NCBI RefSeq assembly: GCF_964656455.1
Contig: NC_135718.1
Location: 148,162,762 to 148,226,761 of the forward strand
Direction of reading: 5' to 3'
DNA: 64,000 nucleotides
Source: Halichoerus grypus
Lineage: Eukaryota; Chordata; Mammalia; Carnivora; Phocidae
Shown: one piece after another, positions 22,275-31,889 of the stretch
Numbering within the stretch: the first letter of the stretch is position 1
Layout: every line of letters begins with the position of its first letter
The notes under the pieces: model-generated
What the model was told of the DNA's origin: nothing
The model's database searches: none
What the model saw: only the letters and a program-made list of their open reading frames with translations
Position numbers and translations under genes: made by a program

Positions 22275-22680
22275 GAGTTGTTTTTCCATGGGTATAAAGT
22301 TTCAGTTATACAAGATAATGAGAGATCTACTACCTCTGGAGATCTACTCTAACATAACACTGTCCCTGTAGTTGACAATACTGTATTGTACACTTAAAAA
22401 TTTGTTAAGAGCATAGATCTCATGGTAAGTATTCTTACCACAATGATTTTTTTTTTTTTAAAGATTTTATTTATTCATTTGAGAGAGAGAATGAGATAGA
22501 GAGAGCACATGAGAGGAGGGAGGGTCAGAGGGAGAAGCAGACTCCCCGCTGAGCAGGGAGCCCGATGCGGGACTCGATCCAGGGACTCCAGGATCATGAC
22601 CTGAGCCGAAGGCAGTAGCTTAACCAACTGAGCCACCCAGGCGCCCTTCTTACCACAATGATTAAAAAAAAATAAGTAAG
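22275..22680 (+). mobile_element. L1M 3' UTR fragment, split by a SINEC
   Basis: GGGTATAAAGTTTCAGTTAT, GAGATCTACTCTAACATAAC, GTTGACAATACTGTATTG, TTGTTAAGAGCATAGATC and ATTCTTACCACAATGATT match an old L1 3' UTR in sense. It faces the antisense L1 3' end at 21379-21721. An A-rich tail follows the SINE at 22664-22675. Confidence 0.75.
22449..22646 (-). mobile_element. SINEC inside the L1M 3' UTR
   Basis: Complete inverted copy, young-looking (GAGCCGAAGGCAGTAGCTTAAC). The exact 17-bp duplication TTCTTACCACAATGATT is at 22432-22448 and 22647-22663. The junction GATT/AAAA fits L1 endonuclease cleavage. Confidence 0.95.
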
Positions 22681-22689
22681 TCTAGCTGC

Positions 22690-23742
22690 ATGTTGGAATA
22701 CCAACCACTCACGACTAATGACTAAATCTACATCAAAGATGAAAACATATCTACAAATGAGCTTATTTTTCATTTCCTCTCCTCCCAATCCTTCTCTTCC
22801 TGGGTGTCCTGTCTTCCTGGATGACATCACAAGTTACCTGACGATAGTCATCCTTTGCTCTCCTCATGTATGTCCCCCAGTTGATAGGTCATCAAGTTCT
22901 GCTTATACTACTCTAACATGGTCTCTTGAATCCATCACTTCTCTACCATCCACTGCTACTGTCTTATTTCGTAGACTCATACTTGCCCACCTGTGCTCTG
23001 GAGCCAGAGTGTTCCTGCTGCTACGTTGGCATGGGAGGTACCTCTCCTGTGGCTTCCCAGGGGCCATTCACCCCAATTCCACTGTTCCTAGCCCCTGAGC
23101 CTCTCTGGTGGACTAATTTGCAGAGTAGGGACCCCTTTTAAAGTTGGTTTAGGCCAGCTCTCTTCTGAAGGGTTCACATCTTGTACCCAGAAAGCACACC
23201 CTCTCACCTGGTTTCCAGTGCATCCACTTCTCTTTCCTCTGTCTCTAAGCAGGAATCCCTTTCATCTGTAGTCTTCCTGAGGTAAAAATCAGCCACCCCA
23301 ATCTTTGGGGGAAGCATGCCGAGCTCTCCAAGGGGTGCCCATCAAGTCCCTTCTCTTGCTAGGCTTAATGTGGAAAGAAAGTAGCCCCATTCATCTCTTG
23401 AGGCTGGTAGGGGTCAGGCAGCAGGAATTGTATAGCAAAGTGAAACTCTCTCTAAAGAATCATCTCTCCAGGATGCTTTTACTTCAGGTTACTTATTAGA
23501 AAGGGTAGTGTGAGCAATAAAGAGAGCGTTGTAATGAAAATTAAATCCCTAAGGTGGGAAATGTTCTGCCAGTTATTGTTTGTTGGTTATAAAGAAATAT
23601 ATTGAATACTGACTAAGCATCGTATTTCTTGGTGTCCAGTGACAAAACAACATCAGTGAAATCTATTTTTCAACCAGCATATGTGAGCAATTTTGTGTTC
23701 CAAAAATTGGTCAGCCAATAGAAACATTTTCATTCATTCGTT
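22690..23742. other. Unassigned sequence
   Basis: A 126-codon plus frame (22718-23098) overlaps a 71-codon frame in another register. Neither shows a known domain. No repeat family is recognised. Confidence 0.45.
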
Positions 23743-23788
23743 TTCTCCTTCCTTCTTTCCTTCCTTCCTTCCTTCCTTCCTTCTTTCT
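23743..23788 (+). repeat. (CTTC)n microsatellite
   Basis: About ten CCTT/CTTT units abutting the L2 fragment that follows. Confidence 0.9.
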
Positions 23789-23880
23789 TCCACTCATTCA
23801 TTTAAAAATGTTTGTTGACCTCTTTCCATGTACCAGGTACGAGATTACAAAGAGGAGCAGGATGTTGTCTGTGTTATTGG
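23789..23880 (-). mobile_element. L2 3' end fragment
   Basis: CACTCATTCATTTAAAAATG, TTTGTTGACCTCTTTCCATG and TACCAGGTACGAGATTACA are the complement of the L2 3' terminus with its ATGAATGA-type end. Confidence 0.7.
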
Positions 23881-24114
23881 GAAGTTCTCAATGGCATGTG
23901 CCATTTTATGGGAGTTCAGAGATAGAAGCACTCAATTCTTTCTGAAGCAGTTGTAAAGAATTTCATGAAGGAATGACGATTTGAAATCCTTATGTCTTTA
24001 TCTGAAAAACAAAACAAATAAACCCCCTTTGATTCTAATTATTGCCGACTCTTCCTTCAAAGCTAATAACACTGAAAGCATAGTCTTAACTTGCTTACCA
24101 CTAGTTTATTCTTT

Positions 24115-25600
24115 AACTCACTGCAATTAGGTTTCTGTTCCATCTCTTCAATGATACTAGCAAAGGTCAGCCCTGTCCTCCTAATCACCAAGTCCAATGG
24201 GCTTTTAATCATCATCTCCTTACTTGACCTTCCTCTGATACTTGACACTATTGATCATTCTCTTCTTGAAAGTCTCTCTTCCTTTGACTTCCATGACAGT
24301 TTTTTCTCTCTCTCAGTTTTCTCCTCAAATTCCTCAGTATCTCTTAGTTTCCTGAGCTGGGTTCTCTTATTCTTCTCATCCTATAAATATTAGTGGTACC
24401 CAGGGTTCTGTCCTTGGTCGATTTTTTCCTCACTTTATACTCAACCATTGTCGTAGCCTCAGCTAACATCCATACAATGATGTCTCTTATATCTAGAATT
24501 CTAGCCCATATTGTCTTATTTCTTGACCAAGAAACTAACTGCCTCCTGGAAATCATTACATTTCTTGCAAGTACAGTTGGCCCTTGAACAATGCTGGTGT
24601 TAGGGGCGCTGACCCTCCACACAGTCAAAAATTTGCATATAACCTTTGATTCCCCCCAAAGCTTAGCTACTAATAGCCTACTGTTGACCAGAAGCCTTAC
24701 TGGTAACATGAACTGTTGATTAACATGTATTTTGTATGTTATATGTATTATGTGCTGAATTCTTACAATAAAGTAAGCTAGAGAAAAGAAAATGGTATTC
24801 AGAAAATCATAAAGAAAATACATTTACAGTACTGCACTGTATTTATTGGACAAGAAAAAGCCACATTTAAGTGGACCAGTGCAGTTAAAACCCCTGTTGT
24901 TCGAGGGTCAGCTGTATCTTAAAATAAATACATCCCAAATAGAACACAACTCCATCTTTATCCCAAAACATGCTCTTCTTCATATGATCCTTTTTCACTG
25001 GATCATATCTATCACTCAAAACAAATCCTGTGAGTCATCCTGGAAACTCTCCTCTCTTTCTCTCTATAAACCCAATCAGTCACCAAGTCTAGCAAATTCT
25101 ACTCATCATTTTTTCATCAAATTATTTTCTCTACCCTCACTGCAACTCTCTCAGTTCAGGCTCTCATTGTTTCCTGACGGAAACACAGCTCAATTCCTTA
25201 CCTGTAGTCCTGCCCTACTCTTGGGTTAGAGTGATTGTCCTAAAAACACAAACTGTATCCTCCCGATTTGTTCCTTAAAAACCCTCCAGTGTTAGTATTT
25301 TCAAGATAAAGTCCCAAATCCTTAGTATACCATGCAGGGCTTTCCATGAAATGGCCCTACTCCCTTCTCTAATTTTATATCTTTGTATGCAGTACTCTTG
25401 CAATGTATTTAAGATTCTCTCAATTTGCATTAACTTGTCGTGCTGTTTCATAAATAAGCATTTTTTTCCCTCCCACTGTCCTCTTTGCTCAGAATTACTT
25501 TCTTCTAGCATTATTTCATCTCTTTAGCCTGGTGAAAAACTATACCATTTTTATGGCTCTAATTCCAACGACATCTCATTTTAGAGCAATATCTGGCCCT
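24115..25600 (+). mobile_element. Long L2 LINE (ORF2 C-terminal part), split by a Tigger MITE
   Basis: L2 blocks in order: CTCACTGCAATTAGG, ACCAAGTCCAATGGGC, TTACTTGACCTTCCTCTG, ACTTGACACTATTGATC, CCCAGGGTTCTGTCC, then after the MITE CAATCAGTCACCAAGTC, AACCCTCCAGTG and ACCATGCAGGGCTTTCC. This is the longest L2 in the window and covers part of the reverse transcriptase domain, but it has stops and indels in every frame. The 100-codon plus frame at 24091-24393 is a relic of it. Confidence 0.82.
24574..24914. mobile_element. Tigger-type (TcMar) MITE with TA target site
   Basis: The 341-bp element starts CAGTTGGCCCTTGAACAA and ends TTGTTCGAGGGTCAGCTG, which are imperfect inverted terminal repeats. 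A TA dinucleotide lies on both sides (24572-24573 and 24915-24916), as expected for a mariner/Tigger insertion. Internal text (TAGCCTACTGTTGACCAG, ATTCTTACAATAAAGTAAGC) matches the internally deleted Tigger derivatives common in placental mammals. No transposase frame is present. It is younger than the L2 it splits. Confidence 0.85.
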
Positions 25601-25728
25601 CTACCAGGCAGAAGTGGTCACAGAATCCTTGTGTCTCCCTGCTGTCCTCTACTTCCTCTATAGGGGCTTCTCCTCTATCAAAAAATATATTACTTTACTC
25701 ATTTATGGCAAACTATCTCTATCAATAC

Positions 25729-26251
25729 AGTAGGTAGAATGATAGCTCCCTAAAGATGTCCCCATACCAAGCCCTAGAGCCTATGCATGTGCTACATGAC
25801 GTGTCCCTGGGGAATTAAGGATGCGGATGGGATTAAGGTTATTAATCCACTGATCTTAAAATAATGAGACTATCCTGGATTATCCAAGTGGACCCAATGC
25901 AGTCACAAGGGTCCCTAACAGTAGAGGATGGGAGAAGAAAGCTTAGAGAAGGAATGTGATGATAGAGGGAAGGTTGAAGTGGTACAAGGTAAGGTCAGGT
26001 AAGGCCTTGATGGCTTTGGTGGTGGAAGGCGCCTTGCGCCAAGAAATGCAGTCAGCCTCCAGAATCCGGAAAGGCAAGGAAACAGATCCTCCCCTAGAAT
26101 CTCCAGAAGGAACACAGCCCCACTCTCACCTTGGTTTTAACCTGGTGAGAACCATTTCAGACTTCTGGTCTCCAGAACCCTATAATAACTTTGTATTGTT
26201 TTAAGCCACTGAGTTCATGGTAATTTGTTAGAGCAGCAACAGAGAATGAAC
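25729..26251 (+). mobile_element. MLT1-type solo LTR (ERVL-MaLR)
   Basis: Near-complete: GTAGGTAGAATGATAGCTCC, GACTATCCTGGATTATCC, GGCAAGGAAACAGATCC, TCTCCAGAAGGAACACAGCC, ATTTCAGACTTCTGG, TTTTAAGCCACTGAG, then GTAATTTGTTAGAGCAGC. The middle is more diverged, with a GGTAAGGTCAGGTAAGG duplication near 25989. No flanking internal retroviral sequence. Confidence 0.82.
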
Positions 26252-26259
26252 ACACGCCG

Positions 26260-28755
26260 CACAACGCCAGCTCCTTAAAGGTAGCGCCTTTGCGTCTGGT
26301 GTCTGGCACACAATTAATATTTAATATTTCTGTATTGAGCAACTAAGCCTAAACCATGGTTACTGAGGGAATTCCACGAGTCTGCTTTCCATCTGTGCCT
26401 GTGCAAAGCTTTGATGCATAAAACTCCAATTATGTTACAACTAGTTATAACATAATGGAGTTGAATGGTATGCTCGGAGGTTTTGCCTTTGCCCTGTAGG
26501 AAATGGGGAGAAATGGAATGTTAACAATTAAGGCCGAACAGCTTGGTGTGGAGACACAGCATAAGATAAACCCGTCCCTCAGGTGTATAGGTCTTAACTC
26601 TATTTCAGGAGATAAGACACATGCATATGAAAAGCAAATGAGCGTACCAGAGCACAGAAAAAGAGCTCAGATGGTGAAGGGATAATTTTATCCTGAGGTG
26701 GTCACAGTAGATATTAGAGAGGCACAGGGGATATGAAGGGGCTGTCCCACTGTGTGTGTTCACAGCCTCATTTTGACCAGGTGTGTAAAGGTAGGCGAGC
26801 GGATGGTTCTGGAGACCCCCATCCATTGTTGTGTGGATGCACTAATGCGCAGTGTGGTGGCTGGCTGCATATGGAAAAGGAAAGCCAGACTTATATCCGA
26901 CGGATGTGCTTTTAGAAAAAGAAAAGAAATCAAGACCAGGCTTGAACATACTGAATCAAGTCACTTCAGACATCCTGCTTGCTTATCATTGTGCCTAAAC
27001 TTTGTATCAGGTGTGAACTTGGAGAGAATGATAAAGAAATACATAAATGCATCTTCATGTTGGCCCCTCCCCTTCACGAAAACAGTTCTCTCAAAGGGCA
27101 ACACGGTTTCCTAATTTTTCCTCCAGAGCTGGCTCTCGGTCCTCAGACTACTAAGCTTGTGTAGAACGTTTGCTACTGGACATCACACTTCCTCAGTTCC
27201 AGCCACCATGCCAGCACCTCGCCTCCCCTGCTTAGTATCCTCTCCCTCCCCACCCCTTTCGGGATCTCTTGGGTGGCCTTAAGGTGCCTGGCAACTTGGG
27301 GGTCTTCACTAACGAAGAGCTCTATCTCACTATTTACCCTCCAAAGTGAAGTGAAGGAAATATGCGTTCCCTGGGGGAATGAAGCAGGTGGAGAAGCAAG
27401 GTCTGCCTGTCTCCTCCCTGCCATAGGAGCCTGAAGCTTCCATGGGATTACCAAGGACACGGACTGGTGCCACCTCCCGCAGGGTCTGAGGAGGGAAGCA
27501 GGTGCATCTGCGACACTCGGGGAAGCAAAGGAGGCGTGCTTCTGCACTGTGGCCCGCTTGTAGGAGCAAAGGATTTGTAAGTGTTTTTCATAAATCAGAA
27601 ATCTGTCATGGGTGGGGTAGAGCAGGAACAACTGGCTAGAGCCATTTACGTCTGGCCCCGGGAAACTGCCTGGAAGGTTAGTGGAAGCTGGGGAGAGTCC
27701 TTGTGGGGAGGAGCAGGCTGTGGGGGGCAACACAGGACTCTGCCTCATCAGAGGCAGACCCATCGGACCCATCGGCAGACCCATCAGAGCAGGCTCTGAG
27801 CAAACGTCCAAGCTGCTGCAGGAGAAATAAGACAGCTCCCCACATCTGCCAGGACCTAGAAAACCTGGAGCCATATGACCACAGTTACAGCTGAGTAAAA
27901 GTGTCTGCCCTGCTTTCTCCTCTGTGCTCATGCCTCACCCCCTGGACCTGGATAACAAGACCTAAAAAGGTGGGGAAGAGGTTTTTGGGAGGAGAGAGAG
28001 AAGTGGGCTTGAATACTGGCTTCCTTTAAGTCCTCGCTGGGTGTTGTGTTTTCTGTGGGGCGGGCATTCAAATTTTTAAATGAAGACTGTATTTGGCAAC
28101 TGAAAGTCACCACAGAACTGAAAGTGTCCGCCTGGCTGACGTTCACTTTATGTGACCATCAGTAATACCACAAAGCGCGAGGAAATTCACTGAGCAGCCA
28201 AGAGTTTCACCCAGGGGTGAGAGAGTAACTTGCCCCAGTGAATAGATAGGAAAAGGTCTGTGGGAGAAAGTGACATGGTTACACACAGGACGCTTCCACA
28301 GTTGTGTTTAATTTTTTGCTCTGGTTGCAAAAGTCATTGTTACTTTTTAATGATTTTACAGTGTTGTGTCTTTTCAAGCCACAAGAGCCTGGCTTCAGAG
28401 AGAGCAAGCGGGCTTCACCTGGAATGGTTACCTAATGGAAACATCATAACCTGTGCGTAAATGGCGAGGCTACACCCCGCACTCCCGCCAGTGGCCCTCA
28501 CTTCCCACCGTGAGAGCACAGTGGGACCCCACTGCTCTCTGCAGAGCTCCAGGTACATCATCACACATGGGTTGGGCCGCTGTGACATCATGGTCTCCTT
28601 TTCCAGAGCCTGGGACCTGACCACACGCTGAATGTCAGAGCAAATCCTTCAGTTACGATTTTTTAAAAAATGGATGATCATTAAAGATAATCCTTTCAGA
28701 GTTATCTTGCCTGGATGATTCTGGTGTTTAAATACTCAGAAAAATCATCCTCTAC
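26260..28755. other. Repeat-poor 2.5 kb, relatively GC-rich at 27.1-28.6 kb
   Basis: No repeat family is recognised. The stretch includes an imperfect palindrome centred on CTAG at 26424-26459. A small tandem array of GACCCATCG units at about 27757-27787 lies inside the longest open frame of the window. Splice-like signals occur, but I cannot assemble a gene model. Confidence 0.45.
27173..27931 (-). other. Unrecognised 252-codon open frame
   Basis: This is the longest open frame in the window. Its ATG at 27931-27929 has a purine (G) at -3, a moderate initiation context. The product would have no signal peptide or transmembrane segment that I can see and is rich in Ser, Pro and Leu. It contains a short Met-Gly-Leu-Pro repeat coded by the GACCCATCG units. 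I recognise no family. GC-rich DNA has few stops, so chance is the leading explanation; a lineage-specific or non-coding transcript is possible. I do not call it a gene. Confidence 0.15.
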
Positions 28756-28759
28756 TGAA

Positions 28760-28990
28760 CAAATTTCTCCATTCGTCCAACAAACACAGACATTGTTTCC
28801 TCTGTGTTAGGCCCTAAGTGGTTAAGTACTGGCTATTTAAATGTGGAAAAAAAGAAAAGAAAAGAAAGAGTTTCTGTTTTCACCAGGGTTACAGTTAATA
28901 AAATAGGCTTACATTAAACAAATAAGCAAAAGGACCTACAAATTTTGCTAAGTGCTAAGAAGGAAAGAGCAGAGTCCTTAGAAATAATAA
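28760..28990 (-). mobile_element. L2 fragment
   Basis: ATTCGTCCAACAAACACAG, TGTGTTAGGCCCTAAGTGG, AGTTAATAAAATAGGC and TTTTGCTAAGTGCTAAGAAGG follow the order of the reverse-complement L2 3' end. An AAAAGAAAAG run interrupts it. Confidence 0.6.
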
Positions 28991-29029
28991 GCAAGAGGGA
29001 ACAAATTTTGATCAACATAAAAACCCCGT

Positions 29030-29560
29030 TAGAGCTAAAATCAGTCTTGGGCTCTGCAGGTGGGTTTGTAAATTGGTACAATCACTTTGGAAAGCAATTT
29101 GGGCCAATATGTATCAAGAACTTAAAAAAAAAAGTCTCAGTTGCTTTAACCTAATGATTCACTTGTAGAAATTTATCCTAAGAAAGTGATTCAAGATGGG
29201 CTACAGAGCTATAAGCCAACGTAATCACTGTACTATTGAACAACTGAAAATGACCCAACTTTATAATAAAAAGGAAATGGTTATATAAATTAGGGTAAAT
29301 TCATACAATGGAAAATTATGCAGTCTTTTACAAAGCATACTCACGCTCTATTAAATTGATACGGAATTCTATACATATATAGTATAATTTCAAATATAGA
29401 ACAATAAATAGGAAAATATACCATTTCTTAATCAGCTTATTGTGTGCCTGGCCCAGGAATTGTAGCAAATAATAGATGACTTTTACCTTCTCTATAGTTT
29501 CTGTATTTTCTACAATAAAGATGTATTCTTTCTATAAGAAGGAAAATAGAATATCATAAA
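29030..29560 (+). mobile_element. L1ME-like 3' end (ORF2 tail and 3' UTR)
   Basis: AAATTGGTACAATCACTTTGG, AAAGCAATTTGGGCCAATATG, TTGTAGAAATTTATCC, AATAAAAAGGAAATGG, CATACAATGGAAAATTATGC and TTTCTACAATAAAGATGTATT match the 3' end of an old L1ME in sense. The frame is broken many times. Confidence 0.75.
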
Positions 29561-29744
29561 ACAGAAAAAATATGTATTGAAAAATCCTGAAAGGCAATAA
29601 CTATAAATAAACCAGGAGCATCTCTAGATGAGATAATTAATCCATGTTTTAATTTAATTTTAAATATTTCTGTTGTTTCCTAATTTTGTAAAATGAATGT
29701 GTACTGTTTGGGGCACATCAATAATGTCTCCCCAAATAATAGGT

Positions 29745-29970
29745 TTTGAGTCATATAGACTCAAAATCCCAACTCTGACACTGGACAGCCATCTCTGTGA
29801 ATTTGGGCAAGCCAAATTCACCTCTCTGAATTTGCACATTTGTAAAACAGATATAATATAGTGTCTTGAGGTTTGTCTGTGTTGTTTTCTGGGGGGGAAT
29901 ACAACAGAAAACTTGCATAAAATTGTCTACTATGACCCACTCTAGAGTGAGTCCTCCATAAATTCTTCCT
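29745..29970 (+). mobile_element. MIR SINE
   Basis: CAACTCTGACACTGGACAG, GAATTTGGGCAAGCCAAATTC, ACCTCTCTGAATTTGCAC, TTTGTAAAACAGATATAATA and a 3' TACTATGACCC...CATAAATTC block follow MIR order. Confidence 0.7.
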
Positions 29971-29974
29971 CCTT

Positions 29975-31690
29975 CTCTTTTCTCTGGCCCTCTGCCTCCT
30001 CCCACTACATCAGTTTTTCCACGTTGGAGACAAAACTACAGTTGTTTAGCAGTACCTGGTTAAGTTTCAAACAACAATACAAAAGCTAATGTGCTTAACT
30101 GAGTTTCATGGGTAGCAGAACAAAATTGATCCATTAAAAACTTGGCAGGATTTATATCCCCCTGATGATCTAACTTTAATATTTTTAAGGACCATACATT
30201 GATAGAATTCCAATTTTAATATTTTGTGGAATTGGAAAGCTACTGAGTTGTTGTAAATGTGTTCAGTGACTATTTCAATTGATCTATAAATAATATTTCA
30301 TTTGTGTTGACAAGGTAATGGAATCTGGAGCATGTCTCTTTTCAGCCCCTTCCATCCCTACCCTTCCAGCTACCATCTCCTTCAGCTGCACTCTTTGTGA
30401 TGAGCCAGCCATAGTGCAGAATAGAGAAATTATTATAGCAGAGCCATAGAAACCAGTGACTTCCTAAATTTTAAAGCAGACCCACAATTATTCTCAGTGG
30501 TTAAAGCACTCTTTCCCCTAAAGAGTCATTGTATATTCAGCTTAAATATTAGCTCACTTTCTATAATGGCAGTGCTCTTAAAAAGATTTTACGTAAGTGC
30601 ACTCGGGAAGCCAGTTATTTAATGTTATCCTATGGTGAATTCTTTATTAAAATAAATACTTGTTACCAAATTTACCTTTTCTTATATGGGGTTTTGTTTA
30701 ATGAGCCAGATCCACATTGATCCCAGCTGAGTGAAAAGCCATTATTTCATAGACCAGCAGAAGTTTCCAGAGAGCTACTTTCTTCCCTGTAGGCTTGTCA
30801 GTCTCTCATTTTATCCCTTCCCCCAACCCATCCCCAGCACCTGAGTAGTGATAGTCTGGGCTGGGTGGTTGGGAGAGGTCCAGTAATTGACCCACAGTTT
30901 ACCATGGGTCTAGGCAGCCCATGCTGCCCCAAATATTGCTGCCAGACGCTGGTAAGAAACACTGTTTTCAAAGGGAACAAAGTTGGGCATCTGTGAGCTC
31001 AGCCAGGGAGTCAGCCCTACAGCAGCAGTGGGGGGAGGGGGAAGAAGGCGTGGGGGGGGCGAGATTCTCCCAGAGCAGAGCTGCTGGCTGCTCATGCCCC
31101 TTCTTCACTACCTGCTGACTGTCCACACGCCTAAGTTTCCAGCTGTTGTTTCTGAACGATAGGAAGTCATGAATTTCTATATGATACGGTGATCTAATGG
31201 GGAATGTCTAACGAGCTCTTATTCGTAGCACCTGCCGATTTCCCTGGTGTCAACATTTCCACCATCACTTATTTCAAGTTACCAGTGTGGAGTCTTTCAA
31301 TGGGGAGCTGGAAGAGACAGAAGTCTGCTCTTAGCAGCCAGTATGAGCCAGCTCTGCAGCATCACACCACTGTTTCTTGCTTGGGACCATGTCGAATGTA
31401 TTGGCATCTTCTCTCAAACTTCTATTTGCTCTTTTTAACCTCTGCCCCAACATTCTTGCTGGTTTCCTGTGACTTTTTCTTTTTCTCTTTCCTTTCTTCT
31501 CCTCTCCTCTCCATTTCTTCTCTCTCTCCTTTTTTTCTCTCCTATTTCCAGGTAGCTGGAGACTCATCTATAGATGTTTCTCTAGTATCAGCAGGGTTAT
31601 TTGTCAAGTTGTTTATTTTGGGAGATTTTGTTTCAACACACTTTCTTTTCCTAAAACAATGAATTGGCTTACTTCTGTTTTTTGTTTGTT
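29975..31690. other. Unassigned sequence with a G-rich stretch
   Basis: No named repeat or exon. Between 31028 and 31066 there are several G runs (GGGGGGAGGGGGAAG and GGGGGGGCG) on the plus strand that could form a quadruplex. A pyrimidine-rich tract lies at 31470-31552. The largest frame is 152 codons (plus, 31204-31662), mostly low-complexity Leu/Ser/Phe from that tract. Confidence 0.45.
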
Positions 31691-31694
31691 TTTA

Positions 31695-31710
31695 AACATT
31701 TTATTTATTT

Positions 31711-31742
<32 letters not shown>

Positions 31743-31883
31743 CCATGGGGGGGGGGGTGGAGGAGGAAAGAGAAGCAGACTCCTCGCTGAGCAGGGAGCC
31801 CGATGGAGCTTGATCCCAGGACCTCTCAATCATGACCTGAGCCAAAGGCAGACACTTAACCAACTGAGCCACCCAGGTACCCC
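31695..31883 (-). mobile_element. SINEC with expanded GA and G tracts
   Basis: Inverted copy with a long (GA)n and a run of ten G after GACCAT, then the body and head ending GGTACCCC. The exact 12-bp duplication TGTTTGTTTTTA is at 31683-31694 and 31884-31895. Confidence 0.93.
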
Positions 31884-31889
31884 TGTTTG

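Noticed and set aside
24344..24823. 159-codon minus-strand open frame
   Set aside because: It runs across the boundary of a Tigger MITE and an antisense L2, so it is a chance frame built from two unrelated fossils.
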